This document shows positions 24,653 through 34,222 of a stretch of 64,000 bases of DNA, piece by piece; position 1 is the stretch's first letter; each line of letters begins with the position of its first letter. The stretch lies in the NCBI RefSeq assembly GCF_023822025.1, contig NZ_CP082909.1, positions 3,586,001 to 3,650,000 on the forward strand, given 5' to 3'. The notes beneath the pieces are model-generated. The model saw nothing but the letters and a program-made list of their open reading frames with translations. It did no database searches and was not told the origin of the DNA. The position numbers were made by a program, and so were the translations under genes. This stretch comes from Endozoicomonas sp. 4G (GTDB taxonomy: Bacteria; Pseudomonadota; Gammaproteobacteria; Pseudomonadales; Endozoicomonadaceae).

Positions 24653-25891
24653 TCACAAATAACGATCAACCTTCCTTTTTTTAGCCCTTTTAACATTGTA
24701 TTTAATCCCAGAGCCTGTGACCGACATAGCTCTGGCGATAGACTTCTCCAGGGCAACCCTGAGTTCTGGAAACGACTCCCACCGATCGAAGCCATTAATA
24801 TAATCTCTGGCAGTGTCCGCCATCTCTTCCAGTCGTTTTGAAGGACTTTTGACACCAATTCCTTTGCCAAATTTTACCAGTTTGTCTTGATCTGGAAACT
24901 CACGGCTTTGACCCATTTTCAAAGCCAGGTCATGAGCGTCACTTTTGTACACCGTCGTGTTGACCACATCATAAAGAGGAGAAAGCGTTAACCATGTTAA
25001 CGGATTAACGCTGTCATAAAGTAATGAAAAGTTTTTTAAATGAGCATCACCATTACCCAACAAACAACTGATGGCGATGTAGTCAAAAATCTGATCAGTC
25101 TGCTGCGTATCTTTAGTATAAAGTTGCACCACTCTGGCAACCTGTTCGTAGCTACCCAGATACTTGTCATCCCCCGCCCTTTTCATCAATACAGCAAAGT
25201 CTTCCATGCCTAATGACTGCCCCTTTAAACGATCAAAGCGCTTCATGATAAACAGCTCTTCATTCTGTGACAGCCAGAACTCTGGAACACTGATGCCACA
25301 TTCTCTGGCAATGCTCATACAGATAAACTCATTCAGTGCCAGGTTCTCATACTCATCTCCCCCGGTTTTAACGATCAATTCCGGTTCGACTAAAGTTCCT
25401 CTTTCACTGGACTTCTGAGTATTGACCAGAAGTTTTGGCTGAACACCTGATATTGCCGCCGTGTTCAAAAGGTATTTGTCCAGAAGATATTCAAAGACGC
25501 TTTCACGACGATCCCAGCTTACAAGAGCTTCAAGGCTTTCATACCCGGCAGGCTCCAGCACAAGATCACTCTCATAACTGAGTCGACCTATTCCACGGTT
25601 CTGCTGGAGCGCCAGAAACAACATATCGTTGACCTTGATATACCGCCTTAGTCGTTCAGTTAGCCTTTCCCTGACATAGCCTTCAGGGATGTTCATCTGA
25701 AAAACGGGATGAAGGGCTCCGCTGTTATAAGAAGCCACTCTTTGCGGCATCGTCAAAGAGATTTCTTCGCCAGACTCTCCATAAGAAAAGGAAAAAGAGC
25801 CCCGATCAAAGTCCAACACTCCGGCCTGACCTACCGGAGTATAAACCCGGACCCGATTCATTTTTTCAGGCCATTCATCAAAGCGATTCAA
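24653..25891 (-). CDS. hipA: HipA-family serine/threonine kinase toxin
   Basis: HipA kinases phosphorylate targets such as glutamyl-tRNA synthetase and induce growth arrest. The 412-residue protein has an N-terminal subdomain 1, the ATP-binding ISGVQPKLLV (147-156), the catalytic loop GNGDAHLKNF (279-288) and the metal-binding LSPLYDVV (303-310). All key residues appear present. It follows the hipB antitoxin after 32 bases. A second ATG at residue 11 (MNRVRVYTPVG) is an equally plausible start. The 3' end reaches the repeat array that precedes fic. Confidence 0.93.
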   Translation of the reverse strand: MNRFDEWPEKMNRVRVYTPVGQAGVLDFDRGSFSFSYGESGEEISLTMPQRVASYNSGALHPVFQMNIPEGYVRERLTERLRRYIKVNDMLFLALQQNRGIGRLSYESDLVLEPAGYESLEALVSWDRRESVFEYLLDKYLLNTAAISGVQPKLLVNTQKSSERGTLVEPELIVKTGGDEYENLALNEFICMSIARECGISVPEFWLSQNEELFIMKRFDRLKGQSLGMEDFAVLMKRAGDDKYLGSYEQVARVVQLYTKDTQQTDQIFDYIAISCLLGNGDAHLKNFSLLYDSVNPLTWLTLSPLYDVVNTTVYKSDAHDLALKMGQSREFPDQDKLVKFGKGIGVKSPSKRLEEMADTARDYINGFDRWESFPELRVALEKSIARAMSVTGSGIKYNVKRAKKRKVDRYL

Positions 25892-25923
25892 TCATTCTCT
25901 CCAGTCATGGTTTTATCCATTGA

Positions 25924-26175
25924 TCACTCTTCATACTTAAACAACTCATCAAGTTCATCCCATGTGGGCCTTTCAGCATCTTTGACCGTCAACTCCAGAC
26001 CCAACAACCCCAGGTAATTGTTCAAAGCCCACAAAGCTCCCCGGTACCGATCGTTTTCGATGGCAGAGATCACACTTCGGGTAGTTTTAGCCTTTTTAGC
26101 CGCCTCGGTCTGGTTCCAGCCCCTGGCCTTTCGACGATCCCGACATTGTTGTCCGATAGTGCTCATTTTCATCAT
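25924..26175 (-). CDS. hipB: HipB-like Xre-family antitoxin
   Basis: The 83-residue protein has an N-terminal Xre helix-turn-helix (QQCRDRRKARGWNQTEAAKK, then TTRSVISAIENDR). An acidic C-terminal tail (TWDELDELFKYEE) is typical of HipB-type antitoxins. It precedes hipA in the classical order and should repress the operon from the 26176-26367 upstream region. Several Met codons lie at the start (MMKM), so the precise initiation point is uncertain by three residues. Confidence 0.88.
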   Translation of the reverse strand: MMKMSTIGQQCRDRRKARGWNQTEAAKKAKTTRSVISAIENDRYRGALWALNNYLGLLGLELTVKDAERPTWDELDELFKYEE

Positions 26176-26367
26176 TTTTGACTTTATATAGATTCAAAAT
26201 AGCAAAAATACTAGAAATGAACATATATAAATTCATTTTTTACCAACAATCTGCCATTAGATATTCAAAAGAAGGGCGGGGCTACATGACCATTCAGACA
26301 GATATTTCTAAAGAAGAGAGAGCTTACCGGTTTTTCCGCTAAGCTCGTACCACTCAGACCAACACCA

Positions 26368-26820
26368 TCAAGCAACCACAGGCTTGTTAGCCAGATCCCT
26401 TACATCGTTTTTTTGCACGACAGGTGTTTCATAAAATTCCAACACCGAAGACATGACATCCTTGGGACTGAGCATCCCGACCAGAACACCGTCATCAACA
26501 ACCGGCACCCTGAAAGCATGGGCTTTCATAAAGTGCTCATAAGCGGTGATGATATCGTCATTGGAGGATACGGCAAGGACATCCCGATTCATACTTTCAC
26601 CCACAAGACCCCCTTCCTGGGAAAAATACCCCCCCATCAAAGTCCCCTGAAGACAGTCGGTTTCTGAAAGGATTCCGACCACCCTGCCACTTTCATCAAC
26701 GACCGGAAGGGCTGTAATATCGTTATGAAGCAATATTCTTATCGCCTCAACCACTTCCATGGTTGCAGGAATAGTGATCACCTGAGGCGTCATGCAGTCT
26801 TTAACTTTGATTGATCTCAT
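26368..26820 (-). CDS. CBS-domain protein
   Basis: The 150-residue protein is a tandem pair of CBS motifs (about 1-60, VKDCMTPQVITIPATMEVVE; about 76-135, MNRDVLAVSSNDDIITAYEH), forming one Bateman module. Such modules bind adenosine nucleotides and act as energy or nucleotide sensors. The partner is unknown. A GGAGAAG ribosome site lies before the ATG. It is divergent from ppa across about 200 bases. It marks the return to conserved chromosomal genes after the accessory region. Confidence 0.88.
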   Translation of the reverse strand: MRSIKVKDCMTPQVITIPATMEVVEAIRILLHNDITALPVVDESGRVVGILSETDCLQGTLMGGYFSQEGGLVGESMNRDVLAVSSNDDIITAYEHFMKAHAFRVPVVDDGVLVGMLSPKDVMSSVLEFYETPVVQKNDVRDLANKPVVA

Positions 26821-27027
26821 AAGACTTCTCCGGTTTGTTCCGAGCAGTCAGGAGCCATACTGACACCTACAGTATTCTACCCTTTTTCGGACAAAGTACA
26901 GCTTCCGGAGCAACTTCCTTCATAAAGTCTTGTTCAGAACGGAGACAAGTCCCCTCAGGGACTCTATAATGACTGCCTTTCCACCCTTTTTACCTCTGTA
27001 ATCGAAATAAGGCAAAGGTATACACAC

Positions 27028-27555
27028 ATGAGCTATGCAAATATCCCGGCAGGTAAAAGCTTGCCTGAAGATATCTATGTTGCTATCGAAATTCCGGCCA
27101 ATGCGTCACCCATCAAGTATGAAATCGACAAGGATATTGATGCCCTGATGGTAGACCGTTTTATGGCTACCCCCATGTTCTACCCTGCCAACTATGGTTA
27201 CATCCCTCAGACGCTGGCGGACGATGGTGATCCCCTGGACGTTCTGGTCATCACTCCATACCCTGTGGTTCCGGGTTCTGTCATTCGCTGCCGAGCAGTG
27301 GGTATGCTGAATATGTCAGACGAAAGCGGTCAGGACGAAAAACTGATTGCGGTGCCTCACGAGAAGCTGTCGGCACTGTACAATGATGTGCAGGAATACT
27401 CCGACCTGCCCGAGCTACTACTGAAGCAAATCGAACACTTCTTTGAGAATTACAAGGATCTGGAACCCGGCAAATGGGTCAAGATCGAAGGCTGGGAAGG
27501 CAAAGAAGCGGCCTTTGAAGTCATCAAAAAATCTGTAGCCAACTACAAAGGCTGA
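27028..27555 (+). CDS. ppa: Inorganic pyrophosphatase
   Basis: The family I soluble pyrophosphatase hydrolyses pyrophosphate and drives biosynthetic reactions forward. The 175 residues equal the E. coli enzyme. It shows the active-site signature [11 protein letters not shown] with the metal-binding aspartates, plus [15 protein letters not shown] and NYGYIPQT. A hairpin follows the gene. Confidence 0.97.
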   Translation: MSYANIPAGKSLPEDIYVAIEIPANASPIKYEIDKDIDALMVDRFMATPMFYPANYGYIPQTLADDGDPLDVLVITPYPVVPGSVIRCRAVGMLNMSDESGQDEKLIAVPHEKLSALYNDVQEYSDLPELLLKQIEHFFENYKDLEPGKWVKIEGWEGKEAAFEVIKKSVANYKG

Positions 27556-27563
27556 CAAGACTA

Positions 27564-27611
27564 CCCTAACAAACTATCTTTTAAGATCGTTTGTAAAATA
27601 GTTTGTTAGGG
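27564..27611 (+). terminator. Inverted repeat after ppa
   Basis: CCCTAACAAACTAT (27564-27577) pairs perfectly with ATAGTTTGTTAGGG (27598-27611) around a 20-base spacer. It starts eight bases after the ppa stop. There is no T run after the second arm, so it may terminate poorly or act as an mRNA-stabilising structure. Confidence 0.5.
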
Positions 27612-27681
27612 ACTCGGGCACCCTCACCGGGCTCTTTCGCTTGACAATAAAAAAACCAGAAACAAAAGCAGTAGGTTTTCT

Positions 27682-28200
27682 ATGGTTCAGCTATTCAAAA
27701 GCAATCAGAAATCTTGCCTCCCGCCCTTTTTCCTCGCTCTTTTTACCTGGGCATTTTCCTGCTGCGCTTCTTCTGACCTGAATCAACTCTTGGGTAACCC
27801 TTCATCCGACACCGAAACATTTGTTCCAGTTGAAAAGGCATTCAAACTGGAAGCAGAGATCGTAAACAACACCCTGCTACTGCACTTTCTGGTCATGCCA
27901 GGGCATTATCTCTACAAAGATCGATTCAGCTTTTCCAGCCATCAAAGCGCCACCCGGCTTGGAAAGCCGCTATTCCCCAAAGGTAAGAAAAAGTACGACA
28001 TTAACTTTGAGCAGGACATGGAGATCTTTCCAGAAAATATCACCATCAAAATTCCCATCAAGAGCTCTGAACCCAAGCCTCTCTTCCAAATAAAGTTCCA
28101 GGGCTGTGCTGATGCGGGTCTTTGCTATCCGCCACAAACACTTAGTATTGCTGTCCCGAATCCCAATGTCGTCAGTGTGAACCCGATTGCGCCCATGTAA
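27682..28200 (+). CDS. Stand-alone DsbD N-terminal (alpha) domain protein
   Basis: The 172-residue protein has a signal sequence (PPFFLALFTWAFSCCASS) and a DsbD alpha-type immunoglobulin-like domain. The redox cysteine pair is visible as QGCADAGLCYPPQ, and VMPGHYLYKDRFSF is also conserved. In full DsbD this domain passes electrons from the membrane domain to periplasmic partners. Here the frame ends right after the domain, and the membrane and thioredoxin-like domains are absent downstream. In many gammaproteobacteria a full dsbD precedes aroQ, so this looks like a truncated or reduced form. It is either a shuttle served by another membrane reductase or a remnant. Confidence 0.8.
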   Translation: MVQLFKSNQKSCLPPFFLALFTWAFSCCASSDLNQLLGNPSSDTETFVPVEKAFKLEAEIVNNTLLLHFLVMPGHYLYKDRFSFSSHQSATRLGKPLFPKGKKKYDINFEQDMEIFPENITIKIPIKSSEPKPLFQIKFQGCADAGLCYPPQTLSIAVPNPNVVSVNPIAPM

Positions 28201-28308
28201 ATCTGGCTTTGAAATGCTTGGTAACTGGCCTTAACGTTCAGTAACACGCACGAACTAGACCGTTTCATTTCGTTGCGGCACAATGTACGCCACTATGAGA
28301 GGATACTG

Positions 28309-28755
28309 ATGGCAACACTACTTGTTCTGAACGGCCCCAACCTGAATCTGCTGGGAACCAGAGAGCCCGACGTGTACGGTGCCAAGACACTGGCACACAT
28401 CGACCAGACTCTGACCCAACAGGCTCAGGCGGCTGGCCACCAGCTCAGTTGCTTCCAGAGCAACGCTGAGCACGAGCTTATAGAACGGATTCATAAAGCC
28501 TCTGAGCAGAGTGTTGATTTCATCATTATCAACCCGGCTGCTTACACCCATACCAGTGTTGCTATCAGAGACGCCCTACTGGCTGTCGCCATTCCCTTTG
28601 TTGAAGTTCACTTGTCCAACGTCCATCGACGGGAAGCTTTCCGACATCACTCCTATTTCAGTGATATCGCCGAAGGTGTTATCGCCGGGCTCGGACCCAG
28701 GGGCTATGAGTTTGGTCTGGCCTACGCCCTTGACCTGCTCGCTCAAAAGTCTTAG
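28309..28755 (+). CDS. aroQ: 3-dehydroquinate dehydratase, type II
   Basis: The enzyme converts 3-dehydroquinate to 3-dehydroshikimate. The 148-residue type II protein shows [21 protein letters not shown] with the catalytic Arg and Tyr, [16 protein letters not shown], and the His-containing [18 protein letters not shown]. The start MATLLVLNG at 28309 has GAGAGGA seven bases upstream. It leads the aroQ-accB-accC cluster, a classic gammaproteobacterial arrangement. Confidence 0.96.
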   Translation: MATLLVLNGPNLNLLGTREPDVYGAKTLAHIDQTLTQQAQAAGHQLSCFQSNAEHELIERIHKASEQSVDFIIINPAAYTHTSVAIRDALLAVAIPFVEVHLSNVHRREAFRHHSYFSDIAEGVIAGLGPRGYEFGLAYALDLLAQKS

Positions 28756-28874
28756 TCACCACTGGCTTTACCGGCGGGCCGACCTGCCTGAAGGCTGCAT
28801 GATTGAGTGCGCCAGAATACATTCTATAAACCACGGGACAGTTTCTCCCTGTCCAACAGCATTTGAGATTGACC

Positions 28875-29339
28875 ATGGACATCCGAAAAGTAAAAAAGCT
28901 CATTGAGCTGCTGGAAGAATCTGGAATTGACGAACTGGAAATTCACGAAGGTGAAGAGTCCGTTCGCATCAGCCGTTATTCCCAGAATGCTCCGGTAGCC
29001 GCAGTCGCTGCCCCACAGATCATTCCTGCAGCAGCTCCTGCGCCTGTGGCAGCTGTCCCTGAAGCTCCGGCAGCCGCAACCGTTGAAACCAGGCCAAAAC
29101 TGTCTGGTCACCAGGTCAGATCGCCAATGGTCGGTACTTTCTACACGGCCTCCTCCCCTACCTCACCGGTTTTTGTTGAGCAGGGGCAGCAGGTTAAGGA
29201 AGGTGACGTGCTCTGTATTGTCGAAGCCATGAAGATGATGAACCAGATCAAGGCCGACAAGTCAGGCACCATCGAAGCCATTCTGGTTGAAAACGGGCAG
29301 CCCGTTGAATACGACCAACCCCTGTTCACCATTGCTTGA
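28875..29339 (+). CDS. accB: Biotin carboxyl carrier protein of acetyl-CoA carboxylase
   Basis: The 154-residue protein carries biotin for the first step of fatty acid synthesis. The N-terminal helix [20 protein letters not shown] is followed by an Ala/Pro-rich linker (about 45-78). The biotinyl domain has the modified Lys in [11 protein letters not shown] chose the ATG at 28875; an upstream TTG in frame lacks a ribosome site. It is followed by accC after 10 bases, so the two are co-translated. Confidence 0.96.
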   Translation: MDIRKVKKLIELLEESGIDELEIHEGEESVRISRYSQNAPVAAVAAPQIIPAAAPAPVAAVPEAPAAATVETRPKLSGHQVRSPMVGTFYTASSPTSPVFVEQGQQVKEGDVLCIVEAMKMMNQIKADKSGTIEAILVENGQPVEYDQPLFTIA

Positions 29340-29349
29340 GACAGATGCC

Positions 29350-30693
29350 ATGCTGGATAAAATCGTAATCGCCAACCGGGGCGAAATAGCCCTGAGGGTA
29401 TTGCGGGCCTGTAAAGAACTCGGCATCAAGACCGTCGCTGTGCACTCCAAGGCTGATGAAAGCCTGATGCATGTACGTCTGGCTGACGAGTCTGTCTGCA
29501 TTGGCCCCAACAGCCCTGCTGAAAGCTATCTGAATATCCCGGCCATTATCAGCGCGGCAGAAGTGACCGATGCTGATGGTATCCACCCTGGCTACGGCTT
29601 TCTCTCAGAAAATGCTGATTTTGCCGAGCAGGTAGAACGCAGCGGATTCACCTTTATTGGCCCCAAACCTGACGTGATCCGCCTGATGGGTGACAAGGTA
29701 TCTGCCATTACTGCCATGAAGAAAGCCGGTGTTCCTACCGTTCCCGGCTCTGACGGCCCGATAACAAACGACGACGAACGCACATTAGCCATTGCTCGCC
29801 GCATTGGCTATCCAGTCATTATCAAAGCATCCGGTGGTGGCGGTGGTCGCGGTATGCGAGTGGTTCACAGCGAGTCCGACCTGCTCAGCGCCATCAACCT
29901 GACCCAGTCTGAAGCGAAAGCCGCCTTCAATAACGATGTCGTTTATCTGGAAAAATTCCTGGGAAACCCTCGTCACGTTGAATTCCAGGTACTGTCTGAC
30001 AGCCACGGCAATGCGATACACCTGGGCGACCGCGACTGCTCTTTACAGCGTCGTCACCAGAAAGTCATTGAAGAAGCTCCGGCACCGGGCATTGACGAAG
30101 ACGCCAGAGCCACCGTAGCGGCCGCCTGTACTAATGCCTGTATTGAAATCGGCTACAGCGGGGCAGGCACCTTCGAATTTTTGTATGAAGATGGCCAGTT
30201 CTACTTTATCGAGATGAACACCCGTGTGCAGGTTGAGCACCCTGTTACCGAAATGATTTCGGGCGTGGATATTGTCAGAGAACAGATTCGTATTGCCAGC
30301 GGCCTGCCTTTGAGCATTACCCAGCAAGACGTTGAGCTTCAAGGCCATGCTTTTGAATGTCGCATCAATGCCGAAGACCCCAAAACCTTTATGCCCTCGC
30401 CGGGTCTGGTTAACCAGTTCCATTCTCCTGGCGGTAATGGTGTCCGTGTTGATTCTCACCTCTACAGTGGCTACAGCATTCCTCCTTACTATGACTCACT
30501 GATCGCCAAGATCATCACCTATGGCCCGGATCGTGAGACCGCCCTGTTAAGAATGCGCAATGCACTGGATGAAGCGGTTGTGGACGGCATTCGTACCAAT
30601 ATCCCACTGCACCAGGAGCTGGTGACGGACGAGAACTTCCAGCAGGGAGGCGTCAGCATCCATTACCTGGAAAAGAAACTTGAAGCATCCTGA
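29350..30693 (+). CDS. accC: Biotin carboxylase subunit of acetyl-CoA carboxylase
   Basis: The 447-residue enzyme carboxylates the biotin on AccB using ATP and bicarbonate. Features are the start [20 protein letters not shown], the ATP-grasp glycine loop [36 protein letters not shown] with the catalytic Glu/Arg, and the C-terminal domain [13 protein letters not shown]. The start at 29350 fits family N-termini and the 10-base spacing from accB. Confidence 0.97.
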   Translation: MLDKIVIANRGEIALRVLRACKELGIKTVAVHSKADESLMHVRLADESVCIGPNSPAESYLNIPAIISAAEVTDADGIHPGYGFLSENADFAEQVERSGFTFIGPKPDVIRLMGDKVSAITAMKKAGVPTVPGSDGPITNDDERTLAIARRIGYPVIIKASGGGGGRGMRVVHSESDLLSAINLTQSEAKAAFNNDVVYLEKFLGNPRHVEFQVLSDSHGNAIHLGDRDCSLQRRHQKVIEEAPAPGIDEDARATVAAACTNACIEIGYSGAGTFEFLYEDGQFYFIEMNTRVQVEHPVTEMISGVDIVREQIRIASGLPLSITQQDVELQGHAFECRINAEDPKTFMPSPGLVNQFHSPGGNGVRVDSHLYSGYSIPPYYDSLIAKIITYGPDRETALLRMRNALDEAVVDGIRTNIPLHQELVTDENFQQGGVSIHYLEKKLEAS

Positions 30694-30703
30694 CCCTGCT
30701 TCC

Positions 30704-30738
30704 GGGGCTCTCTGAAAGCCGCTTTCAGAGAGCTTCCC
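30704..30738 (+). terminator. Palindromic hairpin between accC and prmA
   Basis: GCTCTCTGAAAGC (30707-30719) and GCTTTCAGAGAGC (30721-30733) form a long GC-containing hairpin, extended by flanking GGGG and CCCC. It starts 11 bases after the accC stop. A pyrimidine-rich tail (TTCCCCCTCCCTTC) follows, consistent with termination or attenuation ahead of prmA. Confidence 0.6.
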
Positions 30739-30820
30739 CCTCCCTTCTTTCATGCTAGAATGAGCCCGACCCGGCGGATAGCTATCCTGCCTTCCACTCC
30801 CAATCAGTAAGCCCATACCC

Positions 30821-31705
30821 ATGCCCTGGATACAAATCAAGCTAGATACCACTTCCGACCACGCTGAACAACTGGAAGACCTGCTTCTGGAAGCCGGAGC
30901 CAGCGCCGTAACCCTTCAGGACGGTAAAGATCAGCCACTGTTCGAACCTGAGCCAGGCAGTACGCCACTGTGGCATCACACCGTCGTCATCGGTCTCTTC
31001 GATGCTTATGCAGATATGGAGGCGGTCATAGAACACTTACAGTCCCAATACCAGCAAGATCCATTTCCGGGCTACAAGGTTGAAATTGTCGAAGACAAGG
31101 ACTGGGAAAGAGAGTGGATGACGCATTTTGTGCCCATGCAATTTGGTAGAAAACTCTGGGTCTGCCCCAGTTGGAAAGAAATTCCAGAGCCCGATGCCAT
31201 TAACCTGATGCTCGACCCGGGGCTGGCTTTTGGAACAGGCACTCACCCAACCACAGCCCTGTGCCTTGAATGGCTGGAAAAACAGGAAAGTTTCGAAAAC
31301 CAATCAGTGATCGACTACGGCTGCGGTTCCGGCATTCTAGCCATTGCAGCGCTACTGCTGGGCGCTAAAACCGTGACCGGCGTCGACCTTGACCCGCAGG
31401 CCCTGGAAGCCACCATCAATAATGCTGAAAGAAACAGAATCGCCCCGGAAAAACTGAAAGTTTATCTGCCCGACCAGGCTCCAAAAGATAAAGCCGATGC
31501 GGTCATTGCCAACATACTCGCAGGCCCACTGGTAGAGCTGGCACCCACTCTGGCAGGCTATCTCGACAGCGGTGGTAAAATTGCTTTGTCTGGTATTCTT
31601 TCAGAGCAGAAAGATAGTATTGTCAGTACTTATTCTGAGTGGTTTGATTTGGAACCTGTTGTTCATAATGAAGACTGGATTTTGGTGACTGGCGTCAGGA
31701 AGTAA
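30821..31705 (+). CDS. prmA: Ribosomal protein L11 methyltransferase
   Basis: PrmA trimethylates ribosomal protein L11 using S-adenosylmethionine. Its 294 residues match the family. Residues 1-100 form the substrate-recruiting domain. The methyltransferase part has LDPGLAFGTGTHPTTALCLE, the SAM motif VIDYGCGSGILAIAALLLGA and the motif VIANILAGPL. The start MPWIQIKLDT is the standard family N-terminus. Confidence 0.96.
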   Translation: MPWIQIKLDTTSDHAEQLEDLLLEAGASAVTLQDGKDQPLFEPEPGSTPLWHHTVVIGLFDAYADMEAVIEHLQSQYQQDPFPGYKVEIVEDKDWEREWMTHFVPMQFGRKLWVCPSWKEIPEPDAINLMLDPGLAFGTGTHPTTALCLEWLEKQESFENQSVIDYGCGSGILAIAALLLGAKTVTGVDLDPQALEATINNAERNRIAPEKLKVYLPDQAPKDKADAVIANILAGPLVELAPTLAGYLDSGGKIALSGILSEQKDSIVSTYSEWFDLEPVVHNEDWILVTGVRK

Positions 31706-31750
31706 TAGCCAAAAAATACACCCTTTTGATAGCAGACTGACTCCAGACAA

Positions 31751-31779
31751 CTGCTCGGAAGATTTTATCTTTCGGGCAG
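31751..31779 (+). terminator. Hairpin after prmA
   Basis: CTGCTCGGAAGAT and ATCTTTCGGGCAG pair with two wobbles around a TTT loop, about 45 bases after prmA and before the next promoter region. There is no clean U run. Confidence 0.45.
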
Positions 31780-31848
31780 TAGACATCCTTCACCCCTCTT
31801 TGCTCTAATACTCCTTAATCAATCAAGACAGCAACGCACGCAGGCTTC

Positions 31849-32646
31849 ATGACAGGCTCCCAAATCACCCGCTGCCCAAAATGCCAGACCTCTTTTAAAG
31901 TCACCCAGTCACAATTACGAGCTGCCGGCGGTTCGGTTCGATGCGGTTCCTGCCTGGAAGTATTTGATGCCCGGTCCAACATGCCCGACGACCCCGCACC
32001 GGAAAAATCACACCAGAAAAAATCTCAAGACAACCCCTCTGAAAAACGGTCAAACCAACCCGAAAAAATAACACAACATGAAGTAGAGCCCCCACTGCAT
32101 TCTTTTCTCAACACTCTGGACAAAGAGCACGTCGAAGTTGACGAAGAACCGGAAAGAAGTTCCCTGAGAATGGCAGGCTGGATCTCCCTGATCCTGATCT
32201 TATCCATCACACTTGCAGGTCAATACATCTGGTTTAACAAAGATCAGCTGTCGCTCGACCCGCGTTTGAGGCCAGCATTGACCTTAAGCTGTCAGTACCT
32301 GAAGTGCTCTCTGCCCGGATTAGTAGACGTTAACGCCATTAAAAGTCTGCAACTGCATATTCGTAGCCATCCTAAGCAAAGTGAAGGGCTGGTTGTCGAC
32401 TCAGTCATCATCAATGACGCGGCATTCCCCCAGCCCTGGCCAAAGCTTGAGTTAACGTTTACCGACATTAATGGCCAACCCGTAGCCAGCAGACGTTTTC
32501 GCCCCAGAGAATATTTAGGCGGCGCACTGGCCGGATCCAGAGAAATGCCCAGCGGACAACCCGTAAGGCTTAGCATCGAAATTGTTGATCCCGGCAATGG
32601 CGCCAGCAATTATCGGTTGCGCTTTTTGCCTGCCAGGCAAACTTGA
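31849..32646 (+). CDS. Zinc-ribbon and DUF3426 membrane protein
   Basis: The 265-residue protein begins with an MJ0042-type zinc finger (RCPKCQTSFKVTQSQLRAAG, then RCGSCLEVFDA; two CxxC pairs). A low-complexity charged linker (about 45-95) follows. One transmembrane helix lies at about 108-128 (GWISLILILSITLAGQYIW) and the rest is a DUF3426 C-terminal domain (LRPALTLSCQYLKCSLP to PASRRFRPREYLGG). The function is unknown. The gene is conserved next to prmA and dusB-fis in gammaproteobacteria, which supports the call. Confidence 0.88.
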   Translation: MTGSQITRCPKCQTSFKVTQSQLRAAGGSVRCGSCLEVFDARSNMPDDPAPEKSHQKKSQDNPSEKRSNQPEKITQHEVEPPLHSFLNTLDKEHVEVDEEPERSSLRMAGWISLILILSITLAGQYIWFNKDQLSLDPRLRPALTLSCQYLKCSLPGLVDVNAIKSLQLHIRSHPKQSEGLVVDSVIINDAAFPQPWPKLELTFTDINGQPVASRRFRPREYLGGALAGSREMPSGQPVRLSIEIVDPGNGASNYRLRFLPARQT

Positions 32647-32790
32647 TTAAAGACAAAACCTTACAGCTCCCCCTTTCGTCTAAAAATCGTACAGAGTATT
32701 ATACCCGGCTACGCCTGTCTGCCTGAGCTTCTACCAAGAAATACTTTTCGCACTCCGGGCAGTTCTAACGCTGGATTGAGGCAAAACACC

Positions 32791-33783
32791 TTGTTGAAGA
32801 TTGGCCCATACACGATTCAAAACCCGGTTATCCTGGCCCCCATGGCCGGTGTCACCGACCGCCCATTCAGGCAGCTGTGCCTGAAAATGGGAGCCGGTAT
32901 GGCCGTCTCAGAAATGGTGACCAGCAACCCAAAGCTCTGGAACACACGAAAGTCCCGACTGAGAATGAATCATCACGCCGAGGAGTTTGAACCTCGCTCG
33001 GTTCAGATTGCCGGCAGCGATCCGGAACAGATGGCCCTTGCCGCTCGCCTGAACCAGGAGCGCGGCGCCCAGATCATTGATATCAACATGGGCTGCCCGG
33101 CTAAAAAAGTCTGCAACAAAGCGGCGGGCTCGGCTCTGATGAGGGAACCTGAACTGGTAAAACAAATATTACAGTCCGTCGTTCAAGCAGTTGATATCCC
33201 GGTCACGCTGAAAACACGCACCGGCTGGTGCCCTGAAAACAAAAACGGTCTCGATATTGCCCTGATGGCACAGGACTGTGGCATATCCGCCCTGGCCGTT
33301 CATGGCAGAACCCGTCAGTGTATGTATAAAGGTGAGGCCGAATACGAGACCATTGCCCGGATTTGTGAATCCCTGGAAATTCCAGTGATTGCCAATGGCG
33401 ATATCACTTCTCCCAAAAAAGCAAAAACAGTGTTGGATATCACCGGCGCAGACGCGGTTATGGTGGGACGTGCAGCCCAGGGAAGACCCTGGATATTCAG
33501 AGAGATTAACCATTACCTTGAGCAGGGTGAACACCTGCCAGCCCCAGAAAACAAAGAGATTCAGTCGATTCTGGTGGATCACCTTGCGGCGCTTCACGAG
33601 TTTTACGGTGAAGTTCAGGGCGTACGCATCGCCAGAAAACACGTTGGCTGGTATCTGCAGGCCAGCCCATCAGGCGCCAGTCTGCGCAAACAATTCAACA
33701 GTCTGGAGTCTGCACAAGAACAAGAAAACTGCATACTGGAGTATTTTCAAACGTTAAGTCATCACAAGGATATTGCAGCATGA
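32791..33783 (+). CDS. dusB: tRNA-dihydrouridine synthase B
   Basis: The FMN enzyme reduces uridine to dihydrouridine in tRNA. Motifs are [32 protein letters not shown] with the catalytic Cys, [17 protein letters not shown] and [14 protein letters not shown]. No ATG fits the N-terminus. The TTG at 32791 (alternatives 32776 and 32794) gives [13 protein letters not shown] aligned to the family start, with GAGG nine bases upstream. The stop overlaps the fis start (ATGA). Low-efficiency initiation of dusB with coupling to fis is the typical dusB-fis operon layout. Confidence 0.93.
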   Translation: MLKIGPYTIQNPVILAPMAGVTDRPFRQLCLKMGAGMAVSEMVTSNPKLWNTRKSRLRMNHHAEEFEPRSVQIAGSDPEQMALAARLNQERGAQIIDINMGCPAKKVCNKAAGSALMREPELVKQILQSVVQAVDIPVTLKTRTGWCPENKNGLDIALMAQDCGISALAVHGRTRQCMYKGEAEYETIARICESLEIPVIANGDITSPKKAKTVLDITGADAVMVGRAAQGRPWIFREINHYLEQGEHLPAPENKEIQSILVDHLAALHEFYGEVQGVRIARKHVGWYLQASPSGASLRKQFNSLESAQEQENCILEYFQTLSHHKDIAA

Positions 33784-34082
33784 CGACATCCCAAATTATT
33801 ACTGACGAACCTTCTGCCAACGGACAGACACTGACCAGTCCCATCGAGAGTGAAACACAGACACTTCGCGACAGTGTTGAAAAGGCTATGAACAACTACT
33901 TCAGCCATCTGGACGGTCAGGGCGTCACCGATGTTTACCAGATGGTGCTCTCTGAAGTAGAAGCGCCCCTTTTGGAAACGGTTATGACGTACGTTCAGGG
34001 CAACCAGACCAGGGCTGCGGTTCTGCTTGGCCTGAACCGGGGAACATTAAGAAAGAAACTCAAACAATACGACCTGCTCTAA
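33780..34082 (+). CDS. fis: DNA-binding protein Fis
   Basis: The 100-residue nucleoid protein bends DNA and regulates rRNA and many other promoters. The C-terminal helix-turn-helix is clear ([37 protein letters not shown]). The N-terminal beta-hairpin region is more variable. It overlaps the dusB stop by four bases, as in other gammaproteobacteria. Confidence 0.96.
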   Translation: MTTSQIITDEPSANGQTLTSPIESETQTLRDSVEKAMNNYFSHLDGQGVTDVYQMVLSEVEAPLLETVMTYVQGNQTRAAVLLGLNRGTLRKKLKQYDLL

Positions 34083-34222
34083 TAACCTGAATTTCAGTTC
34101 AGGATCGCAGCATTCATTCAGTATTTCCTACCATTCCCACGAATCGGATGCTGCGAAAAAGGTCAAATCCAGCTAAAATCAGTCAGCTTTTCAGGCAACG
34201 ATTTTTCAGCGAGTAAAAAGGA

